64,000 nt of DNA from Actinobacteria bacterium UBA2272 (GTDB taxonomy: Bacteria; Actinomycetota; Coriobacteriia; Anaerosomatales; Anaerosomataceae): the NCBI GenBank assembly GCA_002347725.1, contig DDXA01000003.1:248001-312000 (forward strand). The letters run 5' to 3'. A program made the translations under genes and the position numbers. The stretch's first letter is position 1, and each line of letters starts with the position of its first letter. Below, in pieces: positions 58,503-64,000 of the stretch. The notes below the pieces were generated by a model. That model had not been told where the DNA came from. It did no database searches and saw nothing but the letters and a program-made list of their open reading frames with translations.

Positions 58503-60740
58503 ATGGACAGAGCCCCCCGCATAGCCAGGGTCGTCATCGACGTCCCCGCTCGCGCACTGACCGAGCCGTTTGATTACGCGGTCCCCGAGCACCTTGCCGC
58601 CGAGGTGTCAGTCGGACGTCCGGTCGCCGTCGCGTTCGGTTCCCGTCGATGCGTCGGTTACGTCGTTGACGTCGTGTCGGAGACCTCGTACGAGGGCACG
58701 CTCAAGGAGATCGACACGGTCCTCGGCCAACCCGTCTTCGACGAACACGCGCTGGCACATGCCACGTGGATCGCCGCCGAATACCTCGCGCCTCTGTCCG
58801 AGGCCCTCAGACTCTTCCTTCCGCCCGGTGGTGCACCGCGTGTGGTGCGTGACCCATCGGGCGAGTGGCGCTATGAAGGGCGCCAGACCGCTCCCGCCGC
58901 GGAACGACTCGTGACGCTTGCTGCGCCCTTCGTGCCGCGCCCCAACGCAACGACCCAGCGTGCGGTACTTGAGGCACTCACAGCAGGGCCGGTCAGCGTC
59001 TCAGAACTCTCGGCAGAGATCTCCGGCGCCGCGGCGACAGTGCGCGCCCTCGAGAAGGCCGGAGCGGTGAGTACGCTGGACCGCAGGACGTACCGTCGCC
59101 CGCCAGGGTCGGCCGGAGAGGCCCCCCGGCATCCACACACAGACGAGCAGGCGGCTGCAGTCGCCACGATCGCCGACATGTCAGAGCGCGGCGGGGGAGT
59201 CGCACTCCTGGAAGGCATCACCGGGTCGGGCAAGACCGAGGTCTACCTCGCAGCCATCGAGCGGATCATCGCCGAGGGCCGCACTGCTATCGTGCTCGTT
59301 CCTGAGATATCGCTCACCCCCCAGACGGTCGGACGCTTCCGTTCGCGCCTCGGCGACGATGTCGCGGTCATTCACAGCCGACTCTCGGTGGGGGAGCGGT
59401 TCGACCAGTGGCAGCTCGCCCTCGAAGGCCGCGTCAAGGTGGTCGTGGGCGCCCGTTCGGCCCTGTTCGCACCCGTCCGAGACCTCGGACTCGTTGTCAT
59501 AGACGAGGAACATGAACCTTCGTACAAGCAGGGACAGTCACCGCGCTACCACGCGCGCGAGGTCGCCGAGCGCCTCTGTGCATCACGCGGTGCCACGCTC
59601 GTCTTAGGCTCTGCCACGCCCAGCCTCGAGAGCCTCGCACGCGCCGACGCCGGCTCCTACGTAAGACTTCCGCTCACCAGGCGTGTCGGCGGCGGCACTC
59701 CGCCGGGCATCGATGTGGTGGACATGACCGCCGAGTTCACCGCCGGGCACCGCTCGATCTACTCGCGACCGCTGCAAGATGCGCTTGCCACTGTCGCCGA
59801 GCGCGGCGAGAAGGCGGTGCTGTTCCTCAATCGGCGCGGTTACGCGTCGTTCCTACTCTGCCGGGAGTGCGGGTTCGTCCCCGGCTGCACGTCGTGCAGC
59901 GTCTCCCTCACGTACCACGAGGACATCGGACGGTTACAGTGCCACCACTGTGGCCTGTCTCAGCCGGTCCCGCCCACGTGCCCCCGGTGCGCAAGCGCGT
60001 ACCTGCGTCGATTCGGAGCCGGCACACAGCGTGCCGAGTCCGATCTCGCGAGCCTCATGCCCGACCTCCCGATCGTGCGCATGGACGCGGACACCACGTC
60101 GCGCAAGGGAGGGCACGAGAAGGCGCTTCTGCGCTTCGAGGCGATGTCTTCGGGTGTCTTGCTGGGAACGCAGATGATCGCAAAGGGGCTGGACTATCCC
60201 GACGTCACACTGGTCGGGGTTCTCAATGCGGACACGAGCATGCACGTACCCGACTTCCGTGCGGCCGAGCGCACCTATCAGCTCCTCCAGCAGGTCGCGG
60301 GGCGTGCCGGCCGCGGGCCAAAGGGCGGGCGCGTGATCATCCAGACGTACTGGCCTGAGCATCCTGCGGTACGCGCAGTCGCGCTCGGCGACTCCGCCAT
60401 TCTCTACGATGCCGAGCGCGAAGACCGGCGCGCACTCTGCTTCCCGCCGTTCGGACGCATCGTGAACATCGTCCTGAGCGGCGGCAACGCCGCGGCGGTC
60501 CAGGCCGAGGCGAAGGCAGTGGCCGCCGCCGTTGTGCCGCATCTTGTCGACGGCTGGGAACTCGTAGGCCCCGCCTCGGCGCCTATCGCACGGCTCAAGG
60601 GCAACTGGAGGTGGCACATGCTGCTCAAAGCGCCCCCCGATGCGGACGTTTCGGCCGTGCTTCGCCGGGCGCTGGGCGACAGACGCTCGGCCGAGGGCGT
60701 GACGACGGTCATCGACGTCGACCCCGCCAGCATGCTCTGA
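58503..60740 (+). CDS. priA: primosomal protein N' (replication restart helicase)
   Basis: The 745-residue protein is full-length PriA. An N-terminal 3'-DNA-binding domain (about 5-105) is followed by a helicase core with Walker A EGITGSGKTEVYL near 237-249, DEEH near 334, and GSATPS. The zinc region has eight Cys in LCRECGFVPGC, CSVSLT, CHHCG and CPRCA near 455-500. Motifs V/VI are GTQMIAKGLDYP and QVAGRAGRG. The helicase motifs are intact, unlike the degenerate PriA of mycobacteria. No Shine-Dalgarno precedes ATG 58503. TATGCT (58490-58495) lies seven bases upstream, so the mRNA may be leaderless. Confidence 0.95.
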   Translation: MDRAPRIARVVIDVPARALTEPFDYAVPEHLAAEVSVGRPVAVAFGSRRCVGYVVDVVSETSYEGTLKEIDTVLGQPVFDEHALAHATWIAAEYLAPLSEALRLFLPPGGAPRVVRDPSGEWRYEGRQTAPAAERLVTLAAPFVPRPNATTQRAVLEALTAGPVSVSELSAEISGAAATVRALEKAGAVSTLDRRTYRRPPGSAGEAPRHPHTDEQAAAVATIADMSERGGGVALLEGITGSGKTEVYLAAIERIIAEGRTAIVLVPEISLTPQTVGRFRSRLGDDVAVIHSRLSVGERFDQWQLALEGRVKVVVGARSALFAPVRDLGLVVIDEEHEPSYKQGQSPRYHAREVAERLCASRGATLVLGSATPSLESLARADAGSYVRLPLTRRVGGGTPPGIDVVDMTAEFTAGHRSIYSRPLQDALATVAERGEKAVLFLNRRGYASFLLCRECGFVPGCTSCSVSLTYHEDIGRLQCHHCGLSQPVPPTCPRCASAYLRRFGAGTQRAESDLASLMPDLPIVRMDADTTSRKGGHEKALLRFEAMSSGVLLGTQMIAKGLDYPDVTLVGVLNADTSMHVPDFRAAERTYQLLQQVAGRAGRGPKGGRVIIQTYWPEHPAVRAVALGDSAILYDAEREDRRALCFPPFGRIVNIVLSGGNAAAVQAEAKAVAAAVVPHLVDGWELVGPASAPIARLKGNWRWHMLLKAPPDADVSAVLRRALGDRRSAEGVTTVIDVDPASML

Positions 60741-60812
60741 GAGCGGTGTAGAATAGCGGGCGGCACCGATGTTGCTGCGTCGCCCGAGCCGAACGAACAG
60801 GAAATGGAAGCG

Positions 60813-61298
60813 ATGGAGATCCTGCACCACCCGAGCCCTGTCTTGAAGAGCAGAGCGTCCGAGGTCGACACATCGGTCGATGCGGGCCTGCTGGATCTCG
60901 TCCGCGCAATGGCCGAGACCATGTACGACGAGAACGGGATCGGGCTCGCTGCGCCCCAGATCGGCGTGGACAAACGTGTCATCGTCTTTGATGTCGACGA
61001 GCGTCTCGCTGCGGTGTGCAACCCGATCATCGTGGAAGCCAGCGAAGAGACGGCGGTCGATGACGAGGGCTGCCTTTCCGTCCCCGGCGTCACCGTGCCG
61101 GTCACGCGCAGCACGCGCGTCGTCTGTAAGGGACTCACCATCGAGGGGAGTGACGTGTCGATCGAGGCCAGCGACCTGCTCGCCCGTGTGATCCAACACG
61201 AGATCGATCACCTCGACGGTGTCCTCATCCTGGACCGGGCACCCGCCGAGCTGCGCAAGGAGCTCATCAGAGCATACAACGAGGCCAACGGCCTCTGA
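60813..61298 (+). CDS. def: peptide deformylase
   Basis: The 161-residue metalloenzyme removes N-formyl groups from nascent proteins. All three motifs are present: GIGLAAPQIG near 41-50, EGCLSVP near 85-91, and QHEIDHLDG near 126-134. I chose ATG 60813, 10 bases after AGGA; an in-frame ATG at 60804 adds three residues. An extended -10 box (TAGAAT, 60749-60754) lies in the gap after priA. It is followed by fmt, its partner in the formylation cycle. Confidence 0.95.
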   Translation: MEILHHPSPVLKSRASEVDTSVDAGLLDLVRAMAETMYDENGIGLAAPQIGVDKRVIVFDVDERLAAVCNPIIVEASEETAVDDEGCLSVPGVTVPVTRSTRVVCKGLTIEGSDVSIEASDLLARVIQHEIDHLDGVLILDRAPAELRKELIRAYNEANGL

Positions 61299-61320
61299 TC
61301 CGTCCGGTGAAGGGGGAGCC

Positions 61321-62241
61321 GTGCGCGTCGTGTTCATGGGCACGCCCGAGTTTGCGGTGCCCTCTTTGGATAGGCTGGCCGAGGCGCACGAGGTCCTCTG
61401 TGCTTTCACGCGCCCCGATGCACGCGCCGGCCGGGGCGGCACACTCGTCCCATCGCCGGTCAAGCGCCGCGCCCGCACACTCGGCATCGATGTCGTAGCG
61501 CCGCTTACGCTCCGCGGCGAGGCGACCGACACACTCGCGTCGCTCGAGCCCGACGTCGTATGCGTCGCTGCCTACGGGATGCTTCTTCCGCCGCAGACGC
61601 TCGCCGTGCCCCGGTACGGGTGCATCAATGTGCACGCCTCGCTACTCCCGCGTCACCGGGGTGCCGCACCCATCCAGCGGGCGGTGCTCGAAGGCGACGT
61701 CGTCACCGGCGTGAGCGTCATGCGGATGGAGGAAGGGCTCGACACCGGACCGTACGCGCTGCAGCGCACGCTCGATATAGAGCATCGCTACGCCGATGAG
61801 ATCGAGACCGAACTCGCCGCGCTTGGCGCCGATGCTCTCATCGAGGTCCTGGCCCTTGTCGAATCCGGCCTTGTGCACTGGACCCCCCAGAACGCGGTGT
61901 CGGCCACCTACGCCGCCAAGATCACGAAAGACGATGTGGCGCTGCTTCCCGAGATCAGCACCGATGAGGCCTTCCGGCGCGTCCGTGCGTCTAACCGGCG
62001 GGCGCCGGCACGCGCGTGCCTCGGCGACCGGGAGATCACGGTCGTGCGTGCGACGCCGGATCCCAAGCCCATCGGCCCCGGCGCGGTCTGCGTCGAGGAC
62101 GGCTCGCCCGTTCTCGGCTTCACGGACGGCGCCCTCGTGCTCGAGACCGTCCGCCCCGCCGGCAAGGCGGACATGACCGGTGCCGACTGGGCCCGGGGTG
62201 CCCGCATGTCCGAAGGCACGTGCTGGCGGTGCACGCGATGA
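61321..62241 (+). CDS. fmt: methionyl-tRNA formyltransferase
   Basis: The 306-residue enzyme formylates initiator Met-tRNA. The N-terminal Rossmann domain has VFMGTPEFAVPSLDRL near 4-19, the folate site INVHASLLPRHRGAAPIQRA near 102-121 with catalytic His, and MEEGLDTGP near 139-147. The C-terminal OB domain begins near 205. It starts at a GTG with AAGGGGGAG upstream. def, fmt and rsmB are consecutive, and rsmB overlaps by ATGA. Confidence 0.95.
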   Translation: MRVVFMGTPEFAVPSLDRLAEAHEVLCAFTRPDARAGRGGTLVPSPVKRRARTLGIDVVAPLTLRGEATDTLASLEPDVVCVAAYGMLLPPQTLAVPRYGCINVHASLLPRHRGAAPIQRAVLEGDVVTGVSVMRMEEGLDTGPYALQRTLDIEHRYADEIETELAALGADALIEVLALVESGLVHWTPQNAVSATYAAKITKDDVALLPEISTDEAFRRVRASNRRAPARACLGDREITVVRATPDPKPIGPGAVCVEDGSPVLGFTDGALVLETVRPAGKADMTGADWARGARMSEGTCWRCTR

Positions 62242-63584
62242 GGGTGGCGCCCGCACGTCATGCGGCGCTCAGGGTACTCGGTCGCGTCCGCCGCGATGCG
62301 GCTTTCGCCGGAGCGGCCCTGGCTTCCGAGCTGTCGCGCGGGACGCTCGACCCGCAGGATGGCGCGCTTGCCACACGTCTCGTCTACGGTGTGCTCGCTA
62401 CGAGTGGCCTCCTGGACGAGGCGATCGCCCGGTACGCCCGCACGGCGCCGGAACCGCGCGTCGCCGATGCGTTGCGGCTCGCCGCATACGAGATACTCTT
62501 CGGTCGCGCTCCCGCCTACGCTGTCGTCGATCAGGCCGTGGCGTCGGTCCGGGCGATCCGCCCGCAGGCAGCCGGCATGGCCAACGCCGTGCTGAGACGG
62601 CTGGCCGACGACGCGCCGACCTTTCCGTGGGGCGATCCGGCACAGGATCGCGACGCTCTCGGGCGTGCCACGGCGACGCCGCGATGGATCGTCGACCTCA
62701 CGCTCGACGCACTCGGTGAGGTCGCCGGACGTGAGGCACTCGCGGCCGGCCTCGAGCCATCGCCGTCGTACGTGCGTCTCGATCCGTTCGCCCGGCACCG
62801 TACGGAGACTCTCACCGATCTCGAGGCAGCTGGCCCGAGCCAGTCACCACCCGATCCCGACTGCTTCCGGCTTGCCGAGCCCGCACGTCTGTACTCGCGC
62901 GGGACGGACGCTATCGGATGGTTCGCCATGGACGCGGCCGCCCAGATGGCGCCCACGTTGTGCGACGCCGGACCCGGAGCGACCGTCCTGGACATCGGCG
63001 CCGGACGCGGCAACAAGACCGTCTGTTTGCAGGCCGCCGCACTCCGGTCGGGTGGCCCCGCCGACATCACGGCTCTCGACCTGCACGAGCACAAGGTCCG
63101 GCAGCTTCGCGAGCGGCTCGACAGCTCCGGGGTCCCCGGCGTGACGGTGCGTACAGCCGACGCGCTCGAGATGGAGTCCGCTCTGGGCGAAAGCGTGTTC
63201 GACATCGTCCTGCTCGACGCGCCCTGTACCGGCCTCGGCACGATCAGACGCTATCCTGAGAAGCGGTGGAGGTTGGAACCCGGGGACGTGGAGCGCCTGG
63301 CAGCCCTGCAAGACGCGCTCATCGCCGCGGCCGCCGAACGCGTCGGCTCCGGCGGAATGCTGGTGTATTCTACCTGTAGCCTTGCTCCCCGGGAGAACGG
63401 GGAGGTGGTTCGGCGGTTCCTCACGGGTCCCCTCGGCGCGGAGTTCACCCTCGAGCCCGTTGAAGGACACGTACCTGCCGAGTGGCGGATGTTCATCGAC
63501 GGCGATGGATGCTTCCAGTCCTGGCCGACAGTGGGAGGGCCGGATGGACATTTCGTCGCGACGATGAGGCGCGCCGCTATCTGA
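62238..63584 (+). CDS. rsmB: 16S rRNA (cytosine-967-C5)-methyltransferase
   Basis: The 448-residue enzyme has an N-terminal NusB-like RNA-binding domain (about 5-130) and a Rossmann methyltransferase domain. SAM-binding VLDIGAGRGNKT near 250-261, DAPCTGLGTIRRYPEKRW near 325-342, and the second cysteine motif YSTCSLAPREN near 375-385 carry the two catalytic Cys. It overlaps fmt by ATGA. The fmt-rsmB pair is widely conserved. Confidence 0.95.
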   Translation: MRVAPARHAALRVLGRVRRDAAFAGAALASELSRGTLDPQDGALATRLVYGVLATSGLLDEAIARYARTAPEPRVADALRLAAYEILFGRAPAYAVVDQAVASVRAIRPQAAGMANAVLRRLADDAPTFPWGDPAQDRDALGRATATPRWIVDLTLDALGEVAGREALAAGLEPSPSYVRLDPFARHRTETLTDLEAAGPSQSPPDPDCFRLAEPARLYSRGTDAIGWFAMDAAAQMAPTLCDAGPGATVLDIGAGRGNKTVCLQAAALRSGGPADITALDLHEHKVRQLRERLDSSGVPGVTVRTADALEMESALGESVFDIVLLDAPCTGLGTIRRYPEKRWRLEPGDVERLAALQDALIAAAAERVGSGGMLVYSTCSLAPRENGEVVRRFLTGPLGAEFTLEPVEGHVPAEWRMFIDGDGCFQSWPTVGGPDGHFVATMRRAAI

Positions 63585-63610
63585 TCGTCTGTATCGAAAG
63601 GGGAGGGTCC

Positions 63611-64000
63611 ATGCACAGCACCCGAATCATCCAGATGCTCGAGGTCTCCGAGGCTGCAGCGCTCGCCGCCGGCCGATGGATGGGCAAGGGAGACAAGGAG
63701 GCCGCCGATGCTGCGGCCGTCGAGGCGATGCGCACGGCGTTTGACAGCGTCGACATCGCGGGTGAGATCGTCATCGGTGAGGGGGAACGAGACGAGGCTC
63801 CCATGCTCTTCATCGGGGAGAAGGTCGGGGCGGGCGGAGAGCCCATCGACATAGCGGTCGATCCGCTGGAAGGCACGAACCTGTGCGCATATGGACAGCC
63901 CAACGCTCTTGCGACACTCGCGTTCGCACCCAAGGGAACACTGCTGAACGCCCCGGACACCTACATGTGGAAGATCGCCACCGGACCCGCCGCGGCCGAT
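63611..64000 (+). CDS. glpX: fructose-1,6-bisphosphatase class II, 5' part
   Basis: The first 130 residues are present and the gene runs off the window. AAGRWMGKGDKEAADAAAVEAMR near 20-42 is the family's N-terminal signature. GEIVIGEGERDEAPMLFIGE near 52-71 and VDPLEGTNLCA near 84-94 carry the metal ligands and the sugar-phosphate site. It hydrolyses fructose-1,6-bisphosphate in gluconeogenesis. GGGGAGGG lies before the ATG, 26 bases after rsmB. Confidence 0.95.
   Translation, partial: MHSTRIIQMLEVSEAAALAAGRWMGKGDKEAADAAAVEAMRTAFDSVDIAGEIVIGEGERDEAPMLFIGEKVGAGGEPIDIAVDPLEGTNLCAYGQPNALATLAFAPKGTLLNAPDTYMWKIATGPAAAD

Overview
This window is a gene-dense chromosomal segment, roughly two-thirds G+C by eye, almost all of it read on the plus strand as tightly packed operons whose genes overlap by ATGA, GTGA or TGATG. 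The organism looks like a deep-branching, Coriobacteriia-like actinobacterium. The grounds are high GC, many GTG starts, an actinobacterial-type LexA box ahead of a DUF6504/dnaE2 unit, a DEDD exonuclease/GIY-YIG fusion, a helicase-competent PriA, a dedicated GlnS beside GltX, and a SAM-I riboswitch. This placement is inference from gene content; no marker phylogeny was possible.

Layout. 1-1,471: the end of a complex I operon (nuoM tail, nuoN). 1,500-3,776: a small FlgM-like gene behind a structured leader, then pilB. 3,793-9,637: nucleoside catabolism (deoB, pyrimidine-nucleoside phosphorylase), a DHH-CBS-tRNA nucleotidyltransferase fusion and an M50 protease. 9,698-15,819: trpS, scpA, scpB and rluB running straight into the late cobalamin genes cobU, cobT, cobS, cobC. 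15,820-18,108: the one clearly accessory island, two tandem Rhs C-terminal remnants, each followed by a small membrane protein, and then a ~122-bp imperfect palindrome. 18,350-29,000: aromatic amino-acid genes (hisC, DAHP synthase, tyrA, aroA), then cmk, plsC, ispH, a PDZ/radical-SAM protein, der, plsY, gpsA. 29,480-33,836: rpe and an FMN-riboswitch-controlled riboflavin operon (ribD, ribE, ribBA, ribH). 34,128-38,273: an unknown gene, a PHP phosphatase, a NIF3-family protein, a coiled-coil zinc-ribbon protein, RNase HI, QueD.

38,747-41,436 encodes iron control and uptake (a DtxR-FeoA repressor and FeoB). 41,500-49,140 is a DNA-damage block: a LexA-controlled DUF6504 gene and dnaE2, convergent dinB, endonuclease IV, and the exonuclease/GIY-YIG protein. 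49,285-52,471 holds an acidic Cys4-tailed unknown protein and a chelatase AAA+/VWA protein. 52,491-56,388 is a minus-strand translation block: rnpB, glnS, tRNA-Glu, tRNA-Gln, gltX. 56,422-58,435 has a PsiE-like protein divergent from riboswitch-controlled metK. 58,503-64,000 carries priA, def, fmt, rsmB and the start of glpX.

Most of the window is housekeeping. The observations most worth following are the orphan Rhs modules with membrane partners, the palindrome beside them, the attenuator-like leader of the FlgM-like gene, the LexA box sitting inside a promoter spacer, the Glx tRNA/synthetase cluster, and two probable leaderless genes (glnS, priA).
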